Positions 13,711-21,945 of a DNA stretch of 23,698 nt are shown here, one piece after another. Numbering within the stretch: position 1 is the stretch's first letter; every line of letters starts with the position of its first letter. Source of the stretch: Vermiculatibacterium agrestimuris (GTDB lineage: Bacteria > Bacillota > Clostridia > Oscillospirales > Oscillospiraceae); NCBI RefSeq assembly GCF_943193085.1, contig NZ_CALPCU010000028.1, forward strand, positions 1 through 23,698, given 5' to 3'. Below the pieces are notes generated by a model. The model was not told where the DNA came from. It did not search any database and saw only the letters and a program-made list of their open reading frames with translations. A program made the position numbers and the translations under genes.

Positions 13711-14357
13711 TATTTGGCCACCTCCTCTTTCTTTTCAGCCTTTTTGGGCTTATTCAGGAAATACTGCATGGCGGCGATGACGCAGGCCAGAGTCAGGAAG
13801 CCGCCCACAGGGCGGGACAGGCCGGCGATGGCAAACTCCGCGGGAAACACGGTGATACCCTTCGCGCCCTCGCCCAACAGGCCGCCGCCAAAGGTGCCGC
13901 CGCCCAGGAACTCCCGGACAACACACATGATAATGAGGATCACGGTGTAGCCCAGGCCCTGGAAGACGCCGTCCAGCGCGGAGGCGGCGATGCTGTTCTT
14001 GGAGGCAAAGGACTCCGCCCGGCCCAGGATGATGCAGTTGACCACGATCAGGGGAATGAACACACCCAGGCTGGCGGAAAGCTCCTTCAAATACGCCTTC
14101 AGGAACAGGTCTACCACCGTGACGAAGGTGGCGATGACCACGATGAAGCAGGCAATGCGGATCTTGTTGGGAATGATCTTCCGCAGTGCGGCAATGAAGA
14201 TATTGGAGAGGGTCAGGATCACCAGCACGGAAATGCCCATGCCGACGCCGTTGAAGAGGCTGGTGGTGATGGCCATGACCGAGCACATGCCCAACAGCTG
14301 GACTGTGACCGGGTTCTGGGTGATCAGGCCCTCTTTGAACTGCTGTTTTACATTCAT
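13710..14357 (-). CDS. rnfE: Rnf complex subunit RnfE
   Basis: This 215-residue membrane protein matches RnfE/NqrD. It starts NVKQQFKEGLITQNPVTVQLLGMCSVMA and includes FIPLIVVNCIILGRAESFASKN, which mirrors the NCAVLG half-helix of RnfA. The C-terminal tail is Lys/Glu-rich and cytosolic. It lies between rnfG (12 bases away) and rnfA (one-base overlap). Confidence 0.96.
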   Translation of the reverse strand: MNVKQQFKEGLITQNPVTVQLLGMCSVMAITTSLFNGVGMGISVLVILTLSNIFIAALRKIIPNKIRIACFIVVIATFVTVVDLFLKAYLKELSASLGVFIPLIVVNCIILGRAESFASKNSIAASALDGVFQGLGYTVILIIMCVVREFLGGGTFGGGLLGEGAKGITVFPAEFAIAGLSRPVGGFLTLACVIAAMQYFLNKPKKAEKKEEVAK

Positions 14358-14369
14358 GTCACTGCCTCC

Positions 14370-14951
14370 TTAATTCAGCTCGGCCGCAGCGGCCAGAGCG
14401 GCGGTGACGCCGGCGGACACGCCCCGGGAGGTAATGGTGGCACCGGAGATGGAGGTGATCTCGCCGCCGTCCTTATCCACCTTCACCGTGCCGGACTTGC
14501 CCACATACTGGGCCCGCCAGGAGGCGTCCTCCTTGGCCACCGCGCCCAGGCCGGAGGTCTCGGCGCTGTCCAGCACCTCCACGCCGGAGACGGTGCCGTC
14601 AGCGTTCACACCCACCATAAGAGACAGGGTGCCGGAGAAGGAGTTGGCCGCGCAGTCCACCTCGATCACGTAGCCGGCGTCCCCGGCCTTGTAGGCGGAG
14701 AGGATGGCGGCGTCGGCGCCGGTGTAGTCCACCTCTTCGTAGTCGTCAGAGGCCAGCACCAGCTGCATGGCGGTCATCTTATCGCCCAGCTGGTTCATCT
14801 TGATCGCGTCGGCAGTCAGCATATAGACCCCGCCCAGCACCAGGGCGCAGACGGCGCAGATGGCGCCCAGGGTGAGGGTCAGCCTGCCCATGGAGGAGTC
14901 GTCCTTCTTCTTCTCATGGCTCCGGGGCTTCTTGGTAACAGCTTCACTCAT
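14370..14951 (-). CDS. rnfG: Rnf complex subunit RnfG (covalent FMN protein)
   Basis: RnfG (193 residues) has a basic cytosolic N-terminus, one membrane helix (about 24-46) and an extracytoplasmic FMN_bind domain. The flavinylation motif SGATITS places the covalent FMN on T172. The Asp that usually opens this motif is T166 here. The substrate-facing ApbE is encoded 9 kb away in the flavin module. The start overlaps the rnfD stop by four bases (ATGA). Confidence 0.96.
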   Translation of the reverse strand: MSEAVTKKPRSHEKKKDDSSMGRLTLTLGAICAVCALVLGGVYMLTADAIKMNQLGDKMTAMQLVLASDDYEEVDYTGADAAILSAYKAGDAGYVIEVDCAANSFSGTLSLMVGVNADGTVSGVEVLDSAETSGLGAVAKEDASWRAQYVGKSGTVKVDKDGGEITSISGATITSRGVSAGVTAALAAAAELN

Positions 14952-16003
14952 GCCTTCGCCCCTCCTTTCTTCGCGGCTTTGGCGGCCTTCCGATCTTCCT
15001 TGGTGACGCCGAAGCGGCTGGGACGGGTATACTTCTCAATGATGGGCGTGCAGATGTTCATCAGCAGGATGGCATAGCTGACGCCCTCGGGATAGCCGCC
15101 GAAGTAGCGGATAAAGAAGGTCAGCAGACCGCAGCCCAGGCCGAAAATGATCTCGCCCTTGGGGGTGCAGGGGCTGGTGACGTAATCGGTCGCCATGAAG
15201 ATCGCGCCCAGCAGCAGGCCGCCGCCGAAGAGCTGCGCGAGCATCCACTCAAGGTTGGGATTGCCCTTGGTGAAGATGACGCTCAGCACCGCCATGGTGA
15301 CGATGTAGGCGCCGGGGATACGGATGTGGATAACGCCCCGCCACAGCAGGTACACACCGCCGGCCAGCAGGGCCACGGCAGAGACCTCGCCGATACAGCC
15401 GGGGACAGTGCCCAGAAACAGATCCTGCAGCGTGGAACCCGCATCGCCCAGCCAGGGCAGCGTGGCAGCGGCCACAGTGGAACCGTGCATGGTGCCCATG
15501 GGGGTGGCGCAGGAGACCGCGTCGGCCACCTTGTCAGTGATGCCCACCCACTCACCGGGCTTGGCCCAGGTGGTCATGAGGCTGGGATAGGACAGCATCA
15601 GGAATGCACGTCCGGCCAGGGCGGGATTCAGGAAGTTCTTGCCCAAGCCGCCGAAGAGCTGCTTGACCACAAACATGGCGAAGAAGTCGCCGATGAGGAT
15701 ACACCAGTAGGGCAGCCACACCGGGCACACAAAGGCCAGCAGCACGCCGGTCACGGCGGCGGACAGGTCTCCCCCGGTCTGGGGCTTCTTCAGCAGGAAG
15801 CGGTAGAGCCACTCAAAAAACTCACAGCCCACCACGCTCACGGCAGTGAGCAGCAGCGCCCGGGGGCCAAAGACATACACGGCCACGCACAGGGCGGGCA
15901 CCAGGGCGATGAGCACGTCCATCATGAGAGAGCGGGTGCTCACCGGAGAGTTGACATGGGGCGAGGACGCGACTGTCAGCTTCAGTTCTTTCTTTTCATT
16001 CAT
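14948..16003 (-). CDS. rnfD: Rnf complex subunit RnfD (membrane flavoprotein)
   Basis: RnfD (351 residues) is a membrane protein with about nine to ten helices, related to NqrB. It contains FGGLGKNFLNPALAGRAFL near 117-135 and a predicted flavinylation motif DAVSCAT at 161-167, with FMN expected on T167. It forms part of the ion-translocating path. AAGGAGG precedes the ATG, and the start overlaps the rnfC stop by four bases. Confidence 0.97.
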   Translation of the reverse strand: MNEKKELKLTVASSPHVNSPVSTRSLMMDVLIALVPALCVAVYVFGPRALLLTAVSVVGCEFFEWLYRFLLKKPQTGGDLSAAVTGVLLAFVCPVWLPYWCILIGDFFAMFVVKQLFGGLGKNFLNPALAGRAFLMLSYPSLMTTWAKPGEWVGITDKVADAVSCATPMGTMHGSTVAAATLPWLGDAGSTLQDLFLGTVPGCIGEVSAVALLAGGVYLLWRGVIHIRIPGAYIVTMAVLSVIFTKGNPNLEWMLAQLFGGGLLLGAIFMATDYVTSPCTPKGEIIFGLGCGLLTFFIRYFGGYPEGVSYAILLMNICTPIIEKYTRPSRFGVTKEDRKAAKAAKKGGAKA

Positions 16004-17358
16004 GCTTTGGCCGCCTCCTTTTTAGCCTCGGCGGCGGCGCGGGCCTTGGCCTGCTCGTCGCGGATGGCAAATTTCGCCGTGCGGAAGGACTGGACAAGGG
16101 GCAAACGGGCCGGACAGATGTAGTTGCAGGAGCCGCACTCGATGCAGTCCATCACCCGCAGCTGCTCCACCTCAGACCACAGCCGCTTGTTCACCCGCAT
16201 GCGCATGAACAGCGGGGTCAGACGCATGGGACAGGCGTCCACGCACTTGCCGCAGCGGATACAGGTCTGGGCGGGATCCTCCTCGGCCACCTCATCCTTC
16301 GTCAGGGAGAGGATGCAGTTGGTGGACTTCATCATGGGCACGTCCAGGTCGTAGATGGGGTTGCCCATCATGGGGCCGCCGTAGAGCACCCGGTCGGGAT
16401 CCACCTTGAAGCCGCCGGCCATCTTGATGAGATGGCTGACAGGGGTGCCCACCGGCGCCATGACGTTCATGGGCTCGGCAACGGCGCCGCCGGTGAGGGT
16501 GACGCCCCGGCGGGTCAAAGGCTTGCCCTCGGTGACTGCGTCCCAGACGGCGGCGGCGGTGGCCACATTGCACACCACGCACTGCACATCGGCGGGCAGC
16601 TTGCCGGGAGGCACCTGACGGCCGGTGATCATCTGGATGAGCTGCTTCTCAGCACCCTGGGGATAACGGGTCTTCAGGCCCTCGATGTGCACATCGCCGG
16701 CTTCGCCCACAAGGGCCTTCAAATGCTCGATGGCGTCGGGCTTGTTCAGCTCGATGCCGATGGTGGCCTCCTTCAGGCCCACCGCCTTGGCCAGCAGCCG
16801 GGCGCCGCCGATGACGGCCTCGCCCCGCTCCAGCATGAGCCGGTGGTCGGAGGTGATATAGGGCTCACACTCCGCGCCGTTGAGGATCACAGTGTCCACC
16901 TTGCCGACTGCGCCGGAGAGCTTGACGTGGGTGGGGAAGCCCGCGCCGCCCATACCGGTGATACCGGCATTCTTGACGATCTCAATGATCTCCGCCCCGG
17001 TCAACGCTTCCACGTTCTCCCGGCGCTTGATGGCGGGATCTGGGGTGTCCTGGAAATCGTTTTCGATGACCACAGACATCATCATTCCGCCGCCGCCGTA
17101 GGGCCTGGGCTCCACGGCCACTACCTTGCCGGACACACTGGCGTGGATGGGCGCGCCCAGACCGGCGGTCTCGCCGATGAGCGTGCCGACCTTCACCTCG
17201 TCCCCTGCCGCCACAACGGGCTTGCAGGGAGCGCCCACGTGCATGGCCATGGGGATGACCACCTGGGCAGGCGCCTCCGCCATGGGTGCGGTGGCCTTGT
17301 GCTCGGTCAGATCCTTGTGCTCGGCGGGATGTACTCCGCCGAAAAACTGATGCAACAT
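16000..17358 (-). CDS. rnfC: Rnf complex subunit RnfC (NADH-side flavo/iron-sulfur protein)
   Basis: RnfC (452 residues) is the peripheral cytosolic subunit where NAD+ is reduced. The N-terminal barrel is followed by the FMN/NADH-binding Rossmann-like region with GMGGAGFPTH at 135-144 and NGAECEPYITSDH at 160-172. Two 4Fe-4S motifs follow: C366, C369, C372, C376 and C405, C408, C411, C415. The C-terminal tail is Ala/Lys-rich. It is the first gene of the operon in the order C-D-G-E-A-B, the usual order in Clostridia. GAGGTGA precedes the ATG. Confidence 0.97.
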   Translation of the reverse strand: MLHQFFGGVHPAEHKDLTEHKATAPMAEAPAQVVIPMAMHVGAPCKPVVAAGDEVKVGTLIGETAGLGAPIHASVSGKVVAVEPRPYGGGGMMMSVVIENDFQDTPDPAIKRRENVEALTGAEIIEIVKNAGITGMGGAGFPTHVKLSGAVGKVDTVILNGAECEPYITSDHRLMLERGEAVIGGARLLAKAVGLKEATIGIELNKPDAIEHLKALVGEAGDVHIEGLKTRYPQGAEKQLIQMITGRQVPPGKLPADVQCVVCNVATAAAVWDAVTEGKPLTRRGVTLTGGAVAEPMNVMAPVGTPVSHLIKMAGGFKVDPDRVLYGGPMMGNPIYDLDVPMMKSTNCILSLTKDEVAEEDPAQTCIRCGKCVDACPMRLTPLFMRMRVNKRLWSEVEQLRVMDCIECGSCNYICPARLPLVQSFRTAKFAIRDEQAKARAAAEAKKEAAKA

Positions 17359-17415
17359 AGCCTCACCTCAATTTTCTCGCTTTCTCTTCCCCAGTGGAAC
17401 TTTACAAACATTTAT

Positions 17416-17444
17416 ATTATAGTGGAGGTTTTCCCAAAAGTCCA
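17416..17444 (-). promoter_or_regulatory. Promoter of the rnf operon
   Basis: On the minus strand TGGACT (17444 to 17439) and a perfect TATAAT (17421 to 17416) have a 17-base spacer. The octamer TGTAAAGT (17406 to 17399) follows at the predicted start site and is the same as the arm of the ylxM repeat. Confidence 0.65.
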
Positions 17445-17524
17445 GCCCCAAAGCGGTAAAAAAATGATGGAATTTTTATTTTAGACTCCCAGTTTAGTTT
17501 TTCCCTCCCTTTCCGCTCTATCAC

Positions 17525-17553
17525 TTGACAAATCTGCTTCCGGGAAGTATGAT
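17525..17553 (+). promoter_or_regulatory. Promoter of the ilvB-ilvN-ilvC genes
   Basis: TTGACA at 17525-17530 and TATGAT at 17548-17553 have a 17-base spacer. The start site would be near 17560, leaving a leader of only about 23 bases, so there is no room for a T-box or leader-peptide attenuator. Confidence 0.85.
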
Positions 17554-17582
17554 ACCTTCAATTGACAAGGAGGATCAGAGCC

Positions 17583-19292
17583 ATGCGAATGACCTGCGCG
17601 CAAATCATCATGGAGTGCCTGCTGGAGCAGGGTGTGGATACCGTTTTCGGCTACCCCGGCGGCACGATCCTGAACGTATACGACGAGATGGAGCTCCACG
17701 GCTATAAAGATAAGATCCGCCATATCCTCACCGCCCATGAGCAGGGCGCCTGCCACGCCGCCGACGGCTACGCCCGCTCCACCGGCAAGGTGGGCGTGTG
17801 CTTTTCCACCTCCGGCCCCGGGGCCACTAACCTGACCACCGGCATTGCCACCGCCTATATGGACTCCTCCCCCATCGTGTGTATCACCTGCAACGTCAGT
17901 GAGAGCCTCATCGGCAAGGACTCCTTCCAGGAGGTGGATATCACCGGCATCACCATGCCCATCACCAAATGCAACTTCCTGGTGCGCTCTCCCGAGGAGC
18001 TGGCCGACGTGATCCGGGAGGCCTTCGCCATCGCCCGTTCGGGCCGGCCCGGGCCGGTGCTCATCGACATTCCCAAGAACATCACCGCCGCCGTGGCGGA
18101 ATATGAGCCACTGCCTGTGGAGCAGCACGCCGCCCACGGCCGTCTGGCGGCCATGCTCCGCCGCTCCAGTCACGACCTGAAAACCCCGGAGCCCGACTTC
18201 GGAGATATCGACCGGCTGCTGGATCTGATCGCCAAGGCCAAGCGGCCCCTGGTGCTGGTGGGCGGCGGCGTCATCCGCTCCAAGGGGGCGGTTCCCCAGT
18301 TTCGCAAGTTTGTGGAGACCCTGAACGCCCCTGTGGCCTCCACCATCATGGGCGGCGGCGCGCTGCCCGGCGACCACCCCCTCTTTACCGGCATGATCGG
18401 CATGCACGGCTCCCACGCTTCCAACCTGGCCTCGGCGGAGTGCGACCTGCTCATCGCCATCGGCTGCCGGTTCTCCGACCGGGTGGCCACTGTCCCCGAC
18501 GACTTTGCCAAGCAGGCCCAGATCGTCCAGATCGACATTGACCGCTCTGAGATCGACAAAAACGTGAAGACCGATCACCACATCATCGGGGACGCCAGAA
18601 GAGTGCTCCAGCTGCTCAACGAGAAGCTGCCCGACCACGACTATCCTCAGTGGAAGCAGTGGGTCTTCTCCCACCCGGAGGTGCCCCTGAAAAAGGACGA
18701 GATCCTCCACCCTCACGAGATCCTGGAGACCATCCAGGCCATCACCGGCGGCGAGGCCATCATTGCCACCGATGTGGGCCAGCACCAGATGTGGGCGGCC
18801 CAGTATTACCACTTCTCCCGCCCCGGTCAGCTGGTGACCTCCGGCGGCTTCGGCACCATGGGCTTTGGCATGGGCGCCGCTATCGGCGCCAAACTGGGCA
18901 ACCCCGACAAGCCGGTGGTGCTCTGCACCGGAGACGGCTCCTTCCGCATGAACTGCAACGAGCTGGCCACCCTCTCCCACTACCACATCCCGGTCATCAT
19001 CGCCCTGTTCGACAACCACACCCTGGGTATGGTGCGCCAGTGGCAGCACCTGATCTACGCCGAGCGCTACTCCCAGACCGACCTGGACTACGGCCCCGAC
19101 TTCGTCAAGCTTTCCGATGCCTACGGTATCCCGGGAGAGCGGTGCGCCAACCAGGCCGAACTGGAAAAGGCCATGAAGCGGGCGCTGGAGAGCCAAAGCC
19201 CGTACTTCATCCAATGCGACATTGACAAGGACGCCATGGTGCATCCCATGGTGTCGGCGGGAACGCCCGTCACCGACTTTTTGCTGGATTGA
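17583..19292 (+). CDS. ilvB: Acetolactate synthase, large catalytic subunit
   Basis: The 569-residue enzyme condenses pyruvate with pyruvate or 2-oxobutyrate, using thiamine diphosphate, the first common step of valine, leucine and isoleucine synthesis. GYPGGTILNVYDEM lies near 23-36, the catalytic glutamate is E53 in AHEQGACHAADGYAR, and the thiamine diphosphate/Mg2+ motif begins GDGSF at 450 and ends near NHTLG about 479. The region GGFGTMGFGMGAAIGAK precedes it. The start ATG at 17583 follows AAGGAGG by nine bases; earlier in-frame starts would include the ribosome binding site. ilvN follows after 13 bases, which supports an anabolic rather than catabolic enzyme. Confidence 0.97.
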   Translation: MRMTCAQIIMECLLEQGVDTVFGYPGGTILNVYDEMELHGYKDKIRHILTAHEQGACHAADGYARSTGKVGVCFSTSGPGATNLTTGIATAYMDSSPIVCITCNVSESLIGKDSFQEVDITGITMPITKCNFLVRSPEELADVIREAFAIARSGRPGPVLIDIPKNITAAVAEYEPLPVEQHAAHGRLAAMLRRSSHDLKTPEPDFGDIDRLLDLIAKAKRPLVLVGGGVIRSKGAVPQFRKFVETLNAPVASTIMGGGALPGDHPLFTGMIGMHGSHASNLASAECDLLIAIGCRFSDRVATVPDDFAKQAQIVQIDIDRSEIDKNVKTDHHIIGDARRVLQLLNEKLPDHDYPQWKQWVFSHPEVPLKKDEILHPHEILETIQAITGGEAIIATDVGQHQMWAAQYYHFSRPGQLVTSGGFGTMGFGMGAAIGAKLGNPDKPVVLCTGDGSFRMNCNELATLSHYHIPVIIALFDNHTLGMVRQWQHLIYAERYSQTDLDYGPDFVKLSDAYGIPGERCANQAELEKAMKRALESQSPYFIQCDIDKDAMVHPMVSAGTPVTDFLLD

Positions 19293-19305
19293 GGAGGTGG
19301 AGGAA

Positions 19306-19863
19306 ATGAAAAAGGAACAGTATACCCGCCACACCCTCTCCGTCCTGGTGGAAAACGCCTCCGGCGTCCTCTCCCAGGTCTCCCGCCTTTTCTCCCGGAA
19401 GGGCTACAACATCGAGTCCCTGGCCGTGGGCACCACCGACGACCCCGCCGTCAGCCGTATCACCATCGAGGTCATGGGAGATAACGCCATGATGGAGCAG
19501 CTGATGAACCAGCTGCGCAAGCAGTTCTCCGTCTACTCCGTCCAGGAGCTCCTCCCCCAGCGCTCCATCCGCCGGGAGCTGGTGATGTTTAAGGTGAAGG
19601 CCGAGACCTCCAATGTGCGCAACGAGATCGTCCAGATCGCCAACATTTTCCGGGCCTCTATCATCGACGTGTCCATCAAGTCCCTCACCATCGCCCTCAT
19701 CGGTGACGAGAGCAAGGCCGAGGCCATGCAGAACCTGCTGGAGACCTTCGGTATCCTGGAGTTGGTCCGCACCGGCATGGTAGCCCTGGAGCGGGGCGCC
19801 TATACCATCAGCGACGACAACAAGGAGACCACCGAGTTCAATCTGGGCAAGAGCATCCTGTGA
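19306..19863 (+). CDS. ilvN: Acetolactate synthase, small regulatory subunit
   Basis: This 185-residue protein has an N-terminal ACT domain (HTLSVLVENASGVLSQVSRLFSRKGYNIESL, residues about 7-37) that binds valine for feedback inhibition, and a C-terminal domain of about 80 residues that activates IlvB. The ATG at 19306 lies after GAGGAGGTGGAGG, just downstream of ilvB; a longer frame from 19222 overlaps ilvB and gives an unrelated sequence. The length fits the longer Gram-positive IlvN/IlvH type. Confidence 0.96.
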   Translation: MKKEQYTRHTLSVLVENASGVLSQVSRLFSRKGYNIESLAVGTTDDPAVSRITIEVMGDNAMMEQLMNQLRKQFSVYSVQELLPQRSIRRELVMFKVKAETSNVRNEIVQIANIFRASIIDVSIKSLTIALIGDESKAEAMQNLLETFGILELVRTGMVALERGAYTISDDNKETTEFNLGKSIL

Positions 19864-19889
19864 GAATGTATCATGTGTTACATTCTTTT
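19864..19889 (+). terminator. Weak hairpin between ilvN and ilvC
   Basis: A 7-bp A-T-rich stem (19864-19870 with 19879-19885, arms GAATGTA and TACATTC) with an 8-base loop is followed by four T residues. It starts inside the ilvN stop region. It may be a partial terminator or an RNA processing point; no promoter was convincing before ilvC. Confidence 0.4.
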
Positions 19890-19950
19890 CCCCTGCCCTA
19901 TGCGATACTAAAACAAAATGGAAGCCACTACAAAATAAGGAGTGTTTATC

Positions 19951-20970
19951 ATGGCAAAGATGTACTATGAGAAGGACTGCGACCTTTCCTACCTGGACGG
20001 CAAGAAGATCGCTATCATCGGCTACGGCTCCCAGGGCCACGCCCATGCCCTGAATCTGAAGGATTCCGGCTGCGACGTGTGCGTGGGCCTGCGGGAGGGC
20101 TCCAAGAACTGGGCCGCCGCCGAGAAGGCCGGCCTCCAGGTCAAGACGGTGGCCGAGGCCGCCAAGTGGGGCGACATCGTGATGCTGCTCATCAACGACG
20201 AGGTGCAGGCCGACGTCTATAAGCGGGACATCGCCCCCAACCTGGTGGATGGCAACGCGCTGGCCTTTGCCCATGGCTTCAATATCCGCTATCAGCAGAT
20301 CGTCCCTCCCGCCGGGGTAGATGTGTTCATGGCGGCCCCCAAGGGCCCCGGCCACACCGTCCGCTCCACCTATGTCAGCGGCAAGGGCGTGCCCTGCCTG
20401 GTGGCCGTGGAGCAGAACGCCACCGGCAACGCCTATAAGATCGCCCTGGCCTACATTGCCGGCATCGGCGGCGCCCGGGCGGGCGTGATGGAGACCACCT
20501 TCCACGACGAGACCGAGACCGACCTCTTCGGCGAGCAGACCGTGCTGTGCGGCGGCGTGGTGGATCTGATGCAATGTGGCTTCGAGACCCTGGTGGAGGC
20601 CGGCTACGAGCCGGAGAACGCCTATTTCGAGTGCATCCACGAGCTGAAGCTCATCGTTGACCTCATCAACAAGGGCGGCGTGGCGGCCATGAACTTCTCC
20701 ATCTCCGACACCGCCGAGTTCGGCGAGTACGTCTCCGGCCCCCGTGTCCTGCCCCACGACGAGGTGAAGGCCAACATGCGCAAAGTCCTCTCCGACATCC
20801 AGGACGGCACCTTTGCCGGCAAGTGGATCGCCGAGAACAAGAACGGCCGCACCTTCTTCAACTCCAAGCGGGCTCAGCTCAAGAAGCACCCCATGGAGGT
20901 CGTGGGCGAAGAGCTGCGCAAGAACATGATCTGGGGCGGCGACGCCGACCTGGACACCGCCTCCAACTAA
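19951..20970 (+). CDS. ilvC: Ketol-acid reductoisomerase
   Basis: The 339-residue class I enzyme isomerises and reduces acetolactate or acetohydroxybutyrate to the dihydroxy acid, with NAD(P)H and Mg2+. GYGSQGHAHA at 24-33 is the dinucleotide fold. The loop VGLREGSKNW (45-54) contains S51 and K52, which favours NADPH but is not decisive. Catalytic and metal residues are visible: H108, K131, D191 and E195 in DLFGEQ, E227 and E231 in FECIHE, and S252. The ATG at 19951 follows AAGGAG by eight bases. A terminator follows at 20993. Confidence 0.97.
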   Translation: MAKMYYEKDCDLSYLDGKKIAIIGYGSQGHAHALNLKDSGCDVCVGLREGSKNWAAAEKAGLQVKTVAEAAKWGDIVMLLINDEVQADVYKRDIAPNLVDGNALAFAHGFNIRYQQIVPPAGVDVFMAAPKGPGHTVRSTYVSGKGVPCLVAVEQNATGNAYKIALAYIAGIGGARAGVMETTFHDETETDLFGEQTVLCGGVVDLMQCGFETLVEAGYEPENAYFECIHELKLIVDLINKGGVAAMNFSISDTAEFGEYVSGPRVLPHDEVKANMRKVLSDIQDGTFAGKWIAENKNGRTFFNSKRAQLKKHPMEVVGEELRKNMIWGGDADLDTASN

Positions 20971-20992
20971 AGATTCCCATTGCAATAAAACG

Positions 20993-21027
20993 ACCCGCCC
21001 TGTGGGAGCTTCCACAGGGCGGGTTTT
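20993..21027. terminator. Terminator after ilvC
   Basis: A perfect 13-bp G-C-rich stem (20993-21005 with 21012-21024, loop of six bases) is followed by TTTTCTT. It also lies between ilvC and the convergent HTH gene, which stops at 21045. Confidence 0.92.
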
Positions 21028-21044
21028 CTTGTGTTGCGCTTCTC

Positions 21045-21800
21045 TTATTCGTGCTTTTTCGCCGCCGCCATGATGGGGATAAAAAAGCTCAGGCAGGCGA
21101 AGAGGGTCACGCCCAGCAACGCCCCGGCGGGCAGAAGCACCCTGGCCGCGGCGAAGACGGGCGGATAGACCACCGCCGTTCCCAGCAGCCAGGCCCTGGC
21201 GGCACGCAGGATATGAGGCCAGTTGCTGTTATTGAAGCGCACCCCGGGAATGTTCATGCGAAACCAGCCGTCGCTGTAATAGTTCAGACTGTTCTCATCA
21301 TAAAAGGCGGGCAGGCGCTCCTTGGCGGCGAAGCAGAAATAGGCCCCGAACCCCAGAGTCAGAGCCTCCACCAGCATGAGATAGTCCCACAGCTCCAGCG
21401 CAGTCAAACGGCCTATATTGACCAGAAGCATGACCTCCACCGCCGCCAGGGCAGTGCAGACCACCCAGGCCCGCCGCCAGAAGCGGCGGCTCCTCTCCCC
21501 CCTCTCCCGCTCCTCCGCCGAAAGCTGAAGAGCCTTATTGACAAGTTCTTTCACTTCACAGCTATCCAAGGCCTCCTCCGCAAGCCGCTCCCCCTTCAAA
21601 AGCTCAGCCACCGACACGCCCAAAAGCTCCGCCAACGGCATCAAAAGACTGATATCAGGAAGACTTTGCCCCCGCTCCCACTTGCTCACCGCTTTGTTGG
21701 ATACAAAGAGCCGCTCTGCCAGCTCCTGCTGCGTAAAGCATTTTTCCTTGCGTAATTCGCTTAAAAAGATGCCGAAGCGTTCCCGGTCGATCTGCTCCAT
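21045..21800 (-). CDS. HTH (Xre-type) regulator with a C-terminal membrane domain
   Basis: A 251-residue protein with a Cro/C1-type helix-turn-helix at about residues 8-63, including TQQELAERLFVSNKAVSKWERGQSLPD (23-49). A charged linker follows, then about four membrane helices (roughly 110-128, 135-158, 202-220, 223-246). The segment GWFRMNIPGVRFNNSNWPHI near 178-197, between helix pairs, resembles SdpI-like membrane domains, but that link is tentative. The ATG at 21800 is chosen because AAGGAGG lies nine bases before it; a longer frame runs through the promoter. It lies opposite to ilvC and is divergent from ilvD. Its target is unknown: it could act on the shared ilvD control region, or be an unrelated passenger. 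Confidence 0.85.
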   Translation of the reverse strand: MEQIDRERFGIFLSELRKEKCFTQQELAERLFVSNKAVSKWERGQSLPDISLLMPLAELLGVSVAELLKGERLAEEALDSCEVKELVNKALQLSAEERERGERSRRFWRRAWVVCTALAAVEVMLLVNIGRLTALELWDYLMLVEALTLGFGAYFCFAAKERLPAFYDENSLNYYSDGWFRMNIPGVRFNNSNWPHILRAARAWLLGTAVVYPPVFAAARVLLPAGALLGVTLFACLSFFIPIMAAAKKHE

Positions 21801-21825
21801 TCTCTCCCGCCTCCTTTGCCCTTTC

Positions 21826-21854
21826 AGCATAGCATTTCCCAGACTTTCCGTCAA
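21826..21854 (-). promoter_or_regulatory. Promoter of the HTH-membrane gene
   Basis: On the minus strand TTGACG (21854 to 21849) and TATGCT (21831 to 21826) have a 17-base spacer, with an extended TG element before the -10 box. Confidence 0.75.
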
Positions 21855-21883
21855 TCCACAGGTGGTAGAATGGGCCGTTTTCC

Positions 21884-21912
21884 TTGACGCTGGGGCTTTG
21901 AGAGAGTAAAAT
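21884..21912 (+). promoter_or_regulatory. Promoter of ilvD
   Basis: TTGACG at 21884-21889 and TAAAAT at 21907-21912 have a 17-base spacer. The -35 hexamer is the same as that of the divergent HTH gene, and the two hexamers are 29 bases apart. Confidence 0.75.
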
Positions 21913-21945
21913 AGTTGCAACATTCCCTTTTAAGGAGGAATCCCC

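Noticed and set aside
17481..21015. Long minus-strand open frames opposite ilvB, ilvN and ilvC
   Set aside because: They cover unmistakable ilv genes and resemble no family; the same codon-bias shadow effect explains them.
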